A DNA stretch of 64,000 nucleotides. Origin: Chromatocurvus sp964613795 (GTDB lineage: Bacteria; Pseudomonadota; Gammaproteobacteria; Pseudomonadales; Halieaceae). Shown piece by piece: positions 40,891 to 49,278 of this stretch. Below the pieces are notes generated by a model. It was not told the DNA's origin, made no database searches, and saw only the letters and a list, made by a program, of their open reading frames with translations. A program made the translations under genes and the position numbers. The DNA lies in the NCBI GenBank assembly GCA_964613795.1, contig CAZTJR010000003.1, positions 117,377 through 181,376 of the forward strand, written 5' to 3'. How positions within the stretch are numbered: position 1 is the first letter of the stretch; every line of letters starts with the position of its first letter.

Positions 40891-42111
40891 ATGAGGAAGG
40901 TTTTTAAAAACACGCGACAAATCCCGATCCCGGATGCAAGAGCGACTGACCTCTGGAACCGGTGGACCACGCTGGCCTGCGCCCTCATCGTCGGGCTGGC
41001 GGGGTGCGGCGAGGGTGACGAAGGCGGACCCCTGGCTGCTGCCGCCGTGGCGACTGGCTACACCATCGACCACGAGGTGCCGTCCACACCCGAGAACCTC
41101 GTCTGGGGCTGGTTCCCGATCGATAAGGAACCGGTGCTTCGGGTCGCACCCGGTGAGACTGTGCTCGTTCAAACACTCACCCATGCCGGCGCGACGCAGG
41201 ACCAGGAGCCGATTTCCTACCTCACCGGGATGGGCGTGCCGCGAGAGGAAATTCTCGACGATGTGCTGGCGTTCTGGGCGGACCGGGATGGGCGGCTCCG
41301 CGAAGGCGCGAGCGGGCACGTCATCACCGGCCCCCTCTACATCGAAGGCGCCAGCCCGGGCGATATGCTCGAGATCGAGATCCTCGACGTCAGCACCCGG
41401 GTTCCGTGGGGGATCAACAACACCAGCGCCCGCGGCGGCGTGTTCTCGACAGCCTATCCGGGTTTCAGGGAAGGGGATCCGGAGCTGGATATGGCTCCCG
41501 GCACCCGCCACCTGATTCGCACGGGGATGTCGGGTGGGCGTGAAGTGGCGCTTTTCTCGAACACGATCGAGGTACCCCTCGCACCCTTCATGGGGATCAT
41601 GGGCGTGGCGCCCGATCCGGTGGTGGGCGAGCCGGGGGTAACCGTGCCCGGGGTGCAGAGCTCGCGGCCGCCGGGTACGTTCGGTGGGAACCTCGATGTA
41701 AAAGACTTCAAGGCCGGGACGACACTCTACCTCCCGGTCTTCCAAGAGGGCGCACTCTTCTATGTCGGCGACGGACACGGCGCGCAAGGTGACGGCGAAG
41801 TCAGCGGGACGGCCATTGAGCAATCGCTCAGCGGCGTTTTCCGGTTTGCCGTGCATCCCGGCCGCGCCCCCGCCACGCCGCGTGCCGAGAACGACACGCA
41901 CTACATGATCACGGGCATCGATCTCGATCTCGACCGGGCGATGCGCAATGCTACCCGGGAGGTCGTGAACTTCCTGGTCGAAGAGAAGGGACTCACGGCG
42001 GCCGAAGCGCTCTCGATCGCCAGTATCGCCGTCGACTTTCGTGTAAGCGAAGTCGTCGACCTGACCCAGGTCGTCACGGGGTTTGTGCCCAAGGAGATCT
42101 TTCTGCCTTAG
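40891..42111 (+). CDS. Acetamidase/formamidase family lipoprotein
   Basis: A 406-residue protein. A long N-terminal region with hydrophobic ALIVGLAGC ends in a lipobox, so the enzyme is probably lipid-anchored in the periplasm. The mature part shows FmdA/AmdA family motifs: YTIDHEVPSTPENLVWGWFP, GHVITGPLYIEGASPGDMLEIEIL, APFMGIMGVAP, FGGNLDVKDFKAGTTLYLPVFQEGALFYVGDGHGAQGDGEVSGTAIE. The family hydrolyses short amides such as formamide to carboxylate and ammonia. The start at 40891 follows AGGAG and excludes an 18-codon extension. Its neighbours are a transposase remnant and a tRNA-derived repeat, consistent with acquisition by transfer. Confidence 0.9.
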   Translation: MRKVFKNTRQIPIPDARATDLWNRWTTLACALIVGLAGCGEGDEGGPLAAAAVATGYTIDHEVPSTPENLVWGWFPIDKEPVLRVAPGETVLVQTLTHAGATQDQEPISYLTGMGVPREEILDDVLAFWADRDGRLREGASGHVITGPLYIEGASPGDMLEIEILDVSTRVPWGINNTSARGGVFSTAYPGFREGDPELDMAPGTRHLIRTGMSGGREVALFSNTIEVPLAPFMGIMGVAPDPVVGEPGVTVPGVQSSRPPGTFGGNLDVKDFKAGTTLYLPVFQEGALFYVGDGHGAQGDGEVSGTAIEQSLSGVFRFAVHPGRAPATPRAENDTHYMITGIDLDLDRAMRNATREVVNFLVEEKGLTAAEALSIASIAVDFRVSEVVDLTQVVTGFVPKEIFLP

Positions 42112-42120
42112 GTAGTGTTC

Positions 42121-42146
42121 TGGCGGGCTGATCAATCCACCCGCCA
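42121..42146. other. Stem-loop after the formamidase gene
   Basis: The perfect 7-bp inverted repeat TGGCGGG / CCCGCCA with a 12-nt loop lies 10 bp after the stop codon. No T run follows on either strand, so a classical intrinsic terminator is not supported. It could be an attenuated terminator or an element end. Confidence 0.4.
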
Positions 42147-42289
42147 ACGTCACACGCTATCGGCAGACAGAAGGCAAGGTGTTTTAATGCCAACGGCGCG
42201 GGTAGATACCTGCGCGGGGTCACCCACTGGATCCGGGGATCAGTCAGTGCCTGAGTATGCCCAAGGAATTGCGGCGAGACGGGGACACA

Positions 42290-42310
42290 GATCCCGCTTG
42301 GCTCCACCAA
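42290..42310 (+). repeat. Distant copy of the tRNA-Ala 3' end
   Basis: The 21-bp sequence GATCCCGCTTGGCTCCACCA-A differs from the true tRNA-Ala end (GATCCCGCCTGGCTCCACCA-A) at one base. It lies about 5.1 kb downstream of the 113-bp repeats, in the same orientation. With the tRNA copies it brackets the DUF3127, amidohydrolase, transposase-remnant and formamidase genes, as attachment-site duplications bracket an integrated element. Confidence 0.75.
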
Positions 42311-42361
42311 TAACATCAGACGCCTCGAAACTGCTGGGCGCCCACCGGGCCAGGGCGAAGT

Positions 42362-42700
42362 GGCTTTGATTACCTCAATGGAATTGACTCGGCACGTACG
42401 GAGCTTCGTCGCTTCACGGAACCATTGATCAGTCCGATCTCCTGGATGGAGGTCATGCTGGGCGTGATCACTGACGAGGAACCGGCGGTGCGTCAATTCC
42501 TCGCAGGATTCAGGCAGGTAGTAATCAACCCGGACGTTGCCGAAAGGGCATTTGCTCTCCGTCGCCTACACAAAATGCGCCTGCTCGACGCGATCGTCTG
42601 GGCCAGCGCCCAGTATGAAAGCGCGTTGCTGGTAACCCGAAAAAACGTCAAAGATTATCCCCCGGAGGACCCTGGCGTCCGCATCCCCTATAGTCTTTAG
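42362..42700 (+). pseudogene. 5'-truncated PIN-domain (VapC-like) toxin gene
   Basis: The frame from 42362 reads GFDYLNGIDSARTELRRF, then PLISPISWMEVMLGV, FALRRLHKMRLLDAIVWASAQYESALLVTRKNVKDYP, ending at 42700. This is the body of a PIN-domain ribonuclease, including the later acidic residues (E in SWMEVML, D in LLDAIVWASA). The N-terminal strand with the first catalytic Asp (usually LLDTNILIDYLNG) is missing; upstream in-frame sequence is unrelated and no antitoxin gene precedes it. The break lies about 50 bp after the distant tRNA-Ala copy. A shortened product from TTG 42425 is possible but would lack the active site. Confidence 0.72.
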
Positions 42701-42993
42701 GCGCAATGCCACCAGCGGCAGGTTTTAGGACCCCGATGGCGTAGACGGCACTTACCGGCTTACACAGGTTTGCGCTAGTGCAGACGGTGTCCGCCTCGGC
42801 GTCTCCGCGGAAACTTTCTCGAAACAACTTGAAGTTTTGCAGCGCGGGTTGAGCAGGCTCCGCTGCGCGCCGATGCCGGTAACAGGAGGTCGGGACGGGT
42901 TAGGTTCAGGGCTGCGGTCAATAGCAGTGCCCCGTGGCCTGTATACTGTCTCGGGTCAACCGACGCTGCAGGGATAATGTGAGAGGTGCCTGA
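42701..42993. other. Intergenic region before the CPBP protease gene
   Basis: About 290 bp with no convincing gene or RNA. A TATACT hexamer near 42942 is a possible -10 for the downstream gene. The rest looks like unassigned, perhaps decayed, sequence at the edge of the plastic region. Confidence 0.35.
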
Positions 42994-43848
42994 ATGAACT
43001 CGGAGGAAACCCTCCCGTCTGTGAAGTCAATGCCGGGACCGCTGTTGCGAAGCCCGCGGGCTTTGCTGTGCTTTCTCCTGGTCAGCTTCGCCTGGTCCTG
43101 GTGCGCCCTGTTGCTGCCCGATGATCCCTGGCTGTTTGCGGCTGCCTTTGGTCCCTCGCTGGGTGCCCTGGCAGCCGCACTGCTGGAGCACGGCAGGACT
43201 GGCCCCGCGCGACTCTGGCAGCACCTGGGACCCCTGGACGTGGGATGGAGTACCTGGCTGTTGGCGGTCTATGCGGTGGTGCCGCTGGCCATTGTTGGCC
43301 TGCTGCTGTTTGGTGCTGCCAATCTGCGCGAAACTGGCGGCACAGCGGCCATCCTGGTGTTTATGCCGTTCCTCGCGGCATTTTCGCTGTTGCCCGGCCC
43401 TGTTGGCGAAGAGATTGGCTGGCGTGGGGCCCTGTTTCCCTGGTTGCTGCTGCGCTGGCAGCCGCTGCCGGCCAGCCTGCTGCTCGGTCTGGTCTGGGCA
43501 CTCTGGCAAGCGCCGTTGTGGTGGCGTCCCGAGTTTCGCATGGGCGTCTCGCCGCTGTTGTTTGTGCCTTTGTATACCCTGTCGCTGATGGCCATGTCGG
43601 TGATCATCACTGCTATCTGTCTTCGCGCCCGCGGCAGTGTGGTCCTGGCCATTGTCACGCACGCCGCCCTGAACGCAGCGGCCATCCCGTTTGCCCTGTT
43701 GCATGAGCGCGGACATCTTCCCGTGGCGGTCGTGGTGCCCGTGACGCTGCTGATGTGCGTGACCGCCGTAATAGTGTGGTACGGCTTTGGCCGCAGAGCA
43801 GCCGGTGCCCGGCCGTCCGGGCGTATCGTTGCAGAGCATGCGGGCTAA
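42994..43848 (+). CDS. CPBP-family (CAAX-type) intramembrane metalloprotease
   Basis: A 284-residue membrane protein with about eight hydrophobic segments. Motif 1 is GPVGEEIGWRGALFPWLL (Glu139-Glu140, EExxxR) and motif 3 is THAALNA (His223). Motif 2, normally W-x-x-WH-x-P, reads WALWQAPLWW, with Gln172 where the metal-ligand His is expected. The protein may therefore be impaired or use an altered metal site. CPBP proteases act on prenylated proteins in eukaryotes and in bacteriocin self-immunity in some bacteria, but the role here is unknown. It starts 25 bp after a GCAGGG sequence and stands alone. Confidence 0.85.
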   Translation: MNSEETLPSVKSMPGPLLRSPRALLCFLLVSFAWSWCALLLPDDPWLFAAAFGPSLGALAAALLEHGRTGPARLWQHLGPLDVGWSTWLLAVYAVVPLAIVGLLLFGAANLRETGGTAAILVFMPFLAAFSLLPGPVGEEIGWRGALFPWLLLRWQPLPASLLLGLVWALWQAPLWWRPEFRMGVSPLLFVPLYTLSLMAMSVIITAICLRARGSVVLAIVTHAALNAAAIPFALLHERGHLPVAVVVPVTLLMCVTAVIVWYGFGRRAAGARPSGRIVAEHAG

Positions 43849-43966
43849 AGCGCGACACAACTTCCCCGCTCCATCGCGATAGCGTAGAGTTCTTGCTCTA
43901 TGAGCGACCGATTACGCACCGCGTATCGTCAGCCCTGATACCCCCCGAACAGCAGCAGGTACAGCC

Positions 43967-44833
43967 ATGAGCTTGAAGAACAAAACGCTTTTTATCACCG
44001 GCGGCAGTCGCGGCATCGGCCTGGCCATTGCTCTCAAGGCAGCAGCAGATGGCGCCAATGTGGCGATCGCGGCGAAGACTGCCGAGCCCCACCCAAAATT
44101 ACCCGGCACGATATACACGGCGGCAAAGGCCATTGAAGAGGCGGGCGGTCATGCGCTGCCCGTGCTCTGTGATATTCGTCATGAGGACCAGGTCAAGGCC
44201 GCGGTGGAACAGACCGTCGAGCGCTTTGGCGGTATCGACATCTGCGTCAACAACGCCAGCGCGGTCAGCCCCACGCCGACGCTGGAAACTGATATGAAGC
44301 GCTACGATCTGATGCAGGACGTCAACACGCGCGGCACCTTTATGGTCTCGAAGCTGTGTATTCCTTACCTGAAGCAGTCGGAGAATCCGCATATCCTCAC
44401 GCTAGCTCCGCCGCTTGATATGGACGCCAAGTGGTTTGCGCCGCATCTTGCCTACACCATTGCCAAGATGGGCATGAGTCTGTGCACGCTGGGACTGGCG
44501 CGTGAATTTGCGGCCGACGGCATCGGCGTCAATGCCCTGTGGCCACTGACGGCGATTGATACGGCGGCGATCCGCAATGTGCTCGGTGGCGAGGCTGTTG
44601 CAAAAGGCAGTCGCACGGTGGATATCATGGCTGACGCCGCCTATGTGGTAATGAACCGTCGCGGCGACGCCTGCACGGGTAACTTCTTTATCGATGAACT
44701 GCTGCTGCGCCAGGAAGGTGTTTCTGACTTTGATGTCTATGCGGTTGAGGCTGGAGGCAGTCTTTTCCGCGACTTTTTCGTGCCCGATGCGATCGCCGAG
44801 GCGCTGCCGACAAAAACTGACAGCGCCTATTGA
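43967..44833 (+). CDS. SDR oxidoreductase, HSDL2-like
   Basis: A short-chain dehydrogenase of 288 residues. The cofactor motif is TGGSRGIG (11-18), NNAS follows in the fourth strand, and the catalytic YxxxK is in LAYTIAKMGMS. The segment AAKTAEPHPKLPGTIYTAAKAIEEAGG is diagnostic of the hydroxysteroid-dehydrogenase-like 2 group, linked in eukaryotes to peroxisomal lipid metabolism. The bacterial substrate is unknown. The C-terminal 40 residues (FDVYAVEAGGSLFRDFFVP) are typical of this group. The gene converges with the double DsbA-like gene, overlapping by 7 bp. Confidence 0.9.
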   Translation: MSLKNKTLFITGGSRGIGLAIALKAAADGANVAIAAKTAEPHPKLPGTIYTAAKAIEEAGGHALPVLCDIRHEDQVKAAVEQTVERFGGIDICVNNASAVSPTPTLETDMKRYDLMQDVNTRGTFMVSKLCIPYLKQSENPHILTLAPPLDMDAKWFAPHLAYTIAKMGMSLCTLGLAREFAADGIGVNALWPLTAIDTAAIRNVLGGEAVAKGSRTVDIMADAAYVVMNRRGDACTGNFFIDELLLRQEGVSDFDVYAVEAGGSLFRDFFVPDAIAEALPTKTDSAY

Positions 44834-46104
44834 GGGTCGCGCAGCGCGGCGTCCACCTGCCAAAGGCGGTCCTGTCCCCAGACCGCCGTGTTGCCGACGC
44901 GGAAGCTGGGGACGCCCCACAGTCCAAGTGAAATCATTTCGCTGCGATTCGCTTCCGCTTCGGCTCGCCAGGTGTCGGTGTCGAGGTGGTCGCGGGCACC
45001 TGTCCACGACAGTCCCGCGGATTCAACGATGCGCCGCATACCCCTGTCGCTGCCTGCATCGATCCCCTGCGCCCAGACCCCGCGCAGAAAGGCCAGGCAG
45101 TACTCCTCGCCACGCCCCTCACTGCGCGCCCACGGCAGCAACGAATAACCGCGCTCCACCGGCCTGCCAAGCGGATCGGCGATGCGGCCAAAGGGTATGC
45201 CGAGGCGCGAGGCTTCACGCGCAACGTCCGTCATGATGTACATTTTCTTTGCCCGGGGCACGGGAAGACCGCGCATGACCATCGGCAGGACGAAACGCAG
45301 CTTCAGCGATGCATTGCGCTTGCGGGCGAGCGCGAAAACCCTCACGGCAGCAAGGTAGGTATACGGACTTCGGAATGACAGGAAGAAGTGGAGCTCCAGC
45401 TCCCTGTCATGAGCGTTGCCGGCCGGGGCGGGTGATGATTGCGGTGGTATCAGAGGGTTATCTGTTGCGCCCTCGCGCGTGAGTCCCGCTTGCTGCAGGC
45501 GGCGCGCGAGATAGTGCAGTCGGTCGGGGCCCCAGTACCACTCGCCGCCGTAGAACAGCGTGGCGCCAAGGTAGTGGCCGGCTGCCTGCCGTCGTGCGTT
45601 TCCGGCACGGATTGCGGCCTGCGCCCCGTTCGCGGGGCATGAAGGCAGCGGGCCTCCGCGCCAGAGTGCATCGCTGATGCCCGGACTCTCCTCGAAAAAC
45701 CGGCCCCGATCGATGGCATCTGCCAGCGCAGCATCGGCAAGCGTTATGGCAGCGGCCCGCGGCTGCTCATGGTGTGGAGCAAAAACAAGACCAAGGTGAT
45801 TCGCAAGACTTGCCGCATCGCGGCGTGACCAGTCCTCCAGCATGGCGCGCTCGGGCGCGGCCCAGTCCGGCGGTGGCCCCACCAGCCAGGGTTTGATCTC
45901 GACGGCGTACTGTTCGTGCAGTCGCGGCAGCAGCTGCAGCATCAGGTGACTATAGGGATCGTCGCCCTGATGGAAGTACTCGATGACCGCAGGGCGTCCA
46001 CGCTTGCGGCGTCTTTTCTCGTAATGCTCGTGTTGTTGCAAGCGGCGCTGCGGCGATAGCAGGTGCGCAAGTGCAGGCGAGACGATGAGACTCTTAAGCG
46101 TCAC
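44827..46104 (-). CDS. Double DsbA/2-hydroxychromene-2-carboxylate-isomerase-like protein
   Basis: A 425-residue protein made of two thioredoxin-fold domains of the DsbA/HCCA-isomerase family. The first opens with VIEYFHQGDDPYSHLMLQLLPRL and the second with ELHFFLSFRSPYTYLAAVRVFALA. The second ends with LGLWGVPSFRVGNTAVWGQDRLW, the cis-Pro strand and C-terminal motif of HCCA isomerases. Neither domain has a CxxC pair; Asp or Ser-Pro replaces it, so it is more likely a glutathione-using isomerase or kappa-GST-like protein than a thiol oxidase. GTG 46104 was chosen because it sits 17 bp after the upstream SDR stop, while the longer frame would overlap that gene by 64 bp. Confidence 0.82.
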   Translation of the reverse strand: MTLKSLIVSPALAHLLSPQRRLQQHEHYEKRRRKRGRPAVIEYFHQGDDPYSHLMLQLLPRLHEQYAVEIKPWLVGPPPDWAAPERAMLEDWSRRDAASLANHLGLVFAPHHEQPRAAAITLADAALADAIDRGRFFEESPGISDALWRGGPLPSCPANGAQAAIRAGNARRQAAGHYLGATLFYGGEWYWGPDRLHYLARRLQQAGLTREGATDNPLIPPQSSPAPAGNAHDRELELHFFLSFRSPYTYLAAVRVFALARKRNASLKLRFVLPMVMRGLPVPRAKKMYIMTDVAREASRLGIPFGRIADPLGRPVERGYSLLPWARSEGRGEEYCLAFLRGVWAQGIDAGSDRGMRRIVESAGLSWTGARDHLDTDTWRAEAEANRSEMISLGLWGVPSFRVGNTAVWGQDRLWQVDAALRDPQ

Positions 46105-46121
46105 GCCGTTGCTATCCGCTC

Positions 46122-46961
46122 TCAGATACGGTCCAGCCCGGTAACGCGCCGCAGGATCCAGTCGGAGATCACGGTGGGCAGGCACTTCTTCAGCACAATG
46201 AAGAGGTTGTTGCGGCCACGGGGCGTCACATAGCGCGGCCGGGGTTGTGCCGCCTCGCAGGCCTTCACCAAGGTTCCCGCCACAGTGACCGGATCGGCAC
46301 CGCCAGCGTGCAGGCGCCGATGGAAGCGGATGAAGACCTCGAGCTGATCGCGGTAGGCGCCGGCATTATCGGCGTGCGTCTGCAGCTGTTGGCGTTCATG
46401 CGCGCCAAAGCCGGTTTTCACGGCGCCGGGCTCTACCAGAATCACTCGCACACCGTGGGGCTGCAGTTCGAGACGGAGTGCGTCGCTGATGGATTCCACC
46501 GCGTGCTTGGTGGAGGCATAGGGCGCGAAGAAGGGCATGGTTACGTGGCCCGCAACCGAGGATACATTGATTATACGGCCGCGGCCGCGTTCTCGCATGC
46601 CGGGGAGAAAGGCGCGCGTCACCCGCACCAGACCAAAGACATTGGTTTGGTACTGCGCCTCGAGATCGGCGTCACTCACGTGCTCGAGAGGGCCGGCACA
46701 GCCAAAGCCCGCGTTATTGACCAGAACATCCAGTGCCGCCCCGTTCAGGAGTGATTCCACGGTGGTGGCGGCCTGGCGCACGCTGTCCGCGTCAGTGACA
46801 TCCATTTCCAGAGGGTGAATATTGCTGAACTGTCCGTCGAGCGCGTCGAGGACCTGCCGGTTGCGGCCCGCCGCAATGACCGTGTGACCCTTATTGGCGA
46901 GCAGAATGGCGGCTGACTTGCCGATGCCCGCGGTGGCGCCCGTGATCAGGATAGTTGACAT
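46122..46961 (-). CDS. SDR-family oxidoreductase
   Basis: A classical short-chain dehydrogenase of 279 residues. TGATAGIG is the cofactor motif, NNAGFG the structural motif, NVSSVAGHVTMPFFAPYASTKHA the Ser-Tyr-Lys catalytic set, and VEPGAVKTGF the nucleotide-end motif. The extended C-terminus (YVTPRGRNNLFIVLKKCLPTVISDWILRRVTG) is usual for the retinol-dehydrogenase or 17-beta-HSD-like branch. Substrate is unknown. The start 46961 (MSTILITGAT) follows GGAGTC. It is upstream of, and probably co-transcribed with, the double DsbA-like gene. Confidence 0.9.
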   Translation of the reverse strand: MSTILITGATAGIGKSAAILLANKGHTVIAAGRNRQVLDALDGQFSNIHPLEMDVTDADSVRQAATTVESLLNGAALDVLVNNAGFGCAGPLEHVSDADLEAQYQTNVFGLVRVTRAFLPGMRERGRGRIINVSSVAGHVTMPFFAPYASTKHAVESISDALRLELQPHGVRVILVEPGAVKTGFGAHERQQLQTHADNAGAYRDQLEVFIRFHRRLHAGGADPVTVAGTLVKACEAAQPRPRYVTPRGRNNLFIVLKKCLPTVISDWILRRVTGLDRI

Positions 46962-47073
46962 GGATGACTCCGCATTGCCGGCCCAACGCCGCAACAAAGG
47001 CTGCAAGATAAGTATTTGAGGCGCTCACTGCAAGTGGCCTAGAATACGCTCTAACGCATTCAGGAGATGCCCC

Positions 47074-48762
47074 GTGGCGAGTAATCGCAGGTCAAGAAAT
47101 ATCACCCAGGGTGTGGAGCGCGCGCCCAACCGCTCCATGTATTACGCCATGGGTTACAGCGGAGACGATTTCAGCAAGCCCATGATCGGCATCGCCAATG
47201 GGCACTCCACCATCACGCCCTGCAATGCAGGGCTGCAGCCCCTGGCCGATGCGGCAGCGGATGCGCTGCGTGATTCCGGGGCAAACGCACAGCTGTTTGG
47301 CACGCCCACCATCAGTGATGGCATGTCGATGGGAACGGAGGGCATGAAGTACAGCCTGATTTCCCGGGAAGTGATTGCAGACTGCATTGAAACGTGCGTC
47401 GGCGGTCAATGGATGGATGGCGTGCTGACCATTGGCGGCTGTGACAAGAACATGCCCGGGGCCATGATGGGCATGCTGCGCGCGAACGTGCCGGCCATTT
47501 TTGTGTACGGCGGTACGATTCTGCCCGGGCGCTATAAGGGCCAGGACCTGAACATTGTGAGCGTGTTTGAAGCCGTGGGTGAACACAGCGCGGGACGTAT
47601 CAGCGATGAAGATCTGCTCGCTATCGAGCGCAACGCTATCCCAGGGAATGGCTCCTGTGGTGGCATGTACACGGCCAATACCATGAGCTCGTCGTTCGAG
47701 GCACTGGGCCTCAGCCTGCCATACTCGAGCACCATGGCGAGCGTGGAGGGCGAGAAACTCGATAGCGCGCGAGAGAGTGCCCGTGTTCTGGTGAAAGCAG
47801 TGGCAGCGGATCTCAAGCCTCGCGATATCGTGACCCGGGAATCCATCGAGAATGCGGTGGCGGTCATCATGGCCATCGGCGGTTCGACCAACGCCGTGCT
47901 GCACTTTCTTGCCATCGCCCATGTCGCCGAAGTCGACTGGAGCATTGACGATTTTGAGCGAGTTCGCCGCCGCGTGCCTGTACTGTGCGACCTGAAACCC
48001 AGTGGGCGCTACCTGGCGATCGATCTGCACCGTGCCGGCGGCATTCCCCGGGTGATGAAAATACTGCTCGACGCGGGCTTGCTGCACGGCGACTGCATGA
48101 CCATCACCGGACAAACGGTTGCCGAGTCACTCGCGGAGATTCCCGCTGGCTGTCCGCAAGGCCAGGACGTTATCCGGCCGATCGACAAGCCGATGTACCG
48201 CGAGGGCCACCTGGCGATTCTGCGCGGCAACCTTGCTGCGGAGGGCGCCGTTGCCAAGATCACCGGACTGAAAAACCCCGTGATTACCGGCCCGGCGCGT
48301 GTGTTCGACGATGAGAAATCGGCGCTGGATGCCATTCTTGCGGGCAGGATTCAGGCCGGCGATGTCATGGTGCTGCGCTACCTCGGCCCTCGCGGCGCAC
48401 CGGGCATGCCGGAAATGCTCGCGCCGACGAGTGCGCTGATCGGGCAGGGTCTTGGCGAATCCGTGGGCCTGGTTACCGACGGTCGCTTCTCCGGTGGTAC
48501 CTGGGGCATGGTGGTGGGGCACGTGGCCCCGGAAGCCTACGCCGGTGGCGTTATCGCGCTGGTGGAGGAGGGCGACAGCATTACCATGGATGCCCATCAG
48601 CTGCTGTTGCAGGTGCACGTGGATGACGCGGAGCTTGATCGGCGACGACACGCCTGGCGCGCGCCCGAACCTCGGTACAAGCGTGGCGTGCTGGCAAAGT
48701 TCGCGCGCAATGCCTCCAGTGCCAGCCTTGGAGCGGTGCTGGATCTGCCCGACTCGCCGTAG
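47074..48762 (+). CDS. ilvD: Dihydroxy-acid dehydratase
   Basis: Iron-sulfur enzyme of branched-chain amino acid synthesis, converting 2,3-dihydroxy-3-methylvalerate and -isovalerate to the 2-oxo acids. The cluster cysteines are Cys50 (TITPCNAG), Cys123 (GGCDKNMPG) and Cys195 (NGSCGGMYTANTM). At 562 residues it is the shorter subtype, which in several cases carries a [2Fe-2S] cluster, rather than the 616-residue E. coli type. GTG start at 47074 follows AGGAGATG. No other ilv genes are adjacent. Confidence 0.97.
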   Translation: MASNRRSRNITQGVERAPNRSMYYAMGYSGDDFSKPMIGIANGHSTITPCNAGLQPLADAAADALRDSGANAQLFGTPTISDGMSMGTEGMKYSLISREVIADCIETCVGGQWMDGVLTIGGCDKNMPGAMMGMLRANVPAIFVYGGTILPGRYKGQDLNIVSVFEAVGEHSAGRISDEDLLAIERNAIPGNGSCGGMYTANTMSSSFEALGLSLPYSSTMASVEGEKLDSARESARVLVKAVAADLKPRDIVTRESIENAVAVIMAIGGSTNAVLHFLAIAHVAEVDWSIDDFERVRRRVPVLCDLKPSGRYLAIDLHRAGGIPRVMKILLDAGLLHGDCMTITGQTVAESLAEIPAGCPQGQDVIRPIDKPMYREGHLAILRGNLAAEGAVAKITGLKNPVITGPARVFDDEKSALDAILAGRIQAGDVMVLRYLGPRGAPGMPEMLAPTSALIGQGLGESVGLVTDGRFSGGTWGMVVGHVAPEAYAGGVIALVEEGDSITMDAHQLLLQVHVDDAELDRRRHAWRAPEPRYKRGVLAKFARNASSASLGAVLDLPDSP

Positions 48763-48789
48763 TCCGCCCAGAGACGGGAGCGCGCGGTG

Positions 48790-49278
48790 TTATTCCGCGC
48801 GCAATGTCTCCGACTTCGCCATCACGCGGTCCCTCAGGCTCTGCTTGTAGTCGTGGAGCCGCTGTCGCAGGGCTGCATCCGATGTGCCGAGAATCTGGGC
48901 GGCGAGAATGCCGGCGTTCGCTGCGTTGTCGATGGCCACGGTGGCGACCGGAACGCCGGCGGGCATCTGCACAATGGAAAGCAGTGCGTCTTCACCCGCC
49001 AGTTTTGTCGCACTGACTGGTACACCGATAACTGGCAGGACACACAGTGATGCCACCATTCCGGGCAGGTGCGCCGCGCCACCGGCGCCCGCGATGATTA
49101 CCCGTAGTCCGCGCCCCTCGGCCTCGCGGGCGTAGGTATAGAGCTTTTCCGGTGTGCGATGGGCGCTGACGATGTCCACTTCCGTGGTCACGCCCAGCTC
49201 CTCGAGAATGCTGGCAGCGGCGCGCATGACCGGAAGGTCTGAGTCGCTACCCATGATAATGCCGACCTGGGCGCTCAC
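48790..49278 (-). CDS. purE: N5-carboxyaminoimidazole ribonucleotide mutase PurE
   Basis: Class I PurE of 162 residues, catalysing the N5-CAIR to CAIR step of purine synthesis. GIIMGSDSDLPVM (substrate-binding), VSAHRTPEKL (catalytic His region), GAGGAAHLPGMVA and PAGVPVATVAIDNAANAGILA are canonical. Its start overlaps the purK stop by 4 bp. Here purK precedes purE in the transcript, the reverse of the E. coli purEK order. Confidence 0.97.
   Translation of the reverse strand: MSAQVGIIMGSDSDLPVMRAAASILEELGVTTEVDIVSAHRTPEKLYTYAREAEGRGLRVIIAGAGGAAHLPGMVASLCVLPVIGVPVSATKLAGEDALLSIVQMPAGVPVATVAIDNAANAGILAAQILGTSDAALRQRLHDYKQSLRDRVMAKSETLRAE

Noticed and set aside
42121..42146. Intrinsic terminator after the formamidase gene
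   Set aside because: The hairpin is good but no T tract follows on either strand, so it is reported only as a stem-loop.
40759..42153. 464-codon open frame on the minus strand
   Set aside because: Antisense to the formamidase gene with no recognisable family and no ribosome binding site.
43027..43860. 277-codon open frame on the minus strand
   Set aside because: Antisense to the CPBP protease gene; Gln/His/Arg-rich and without motifs.
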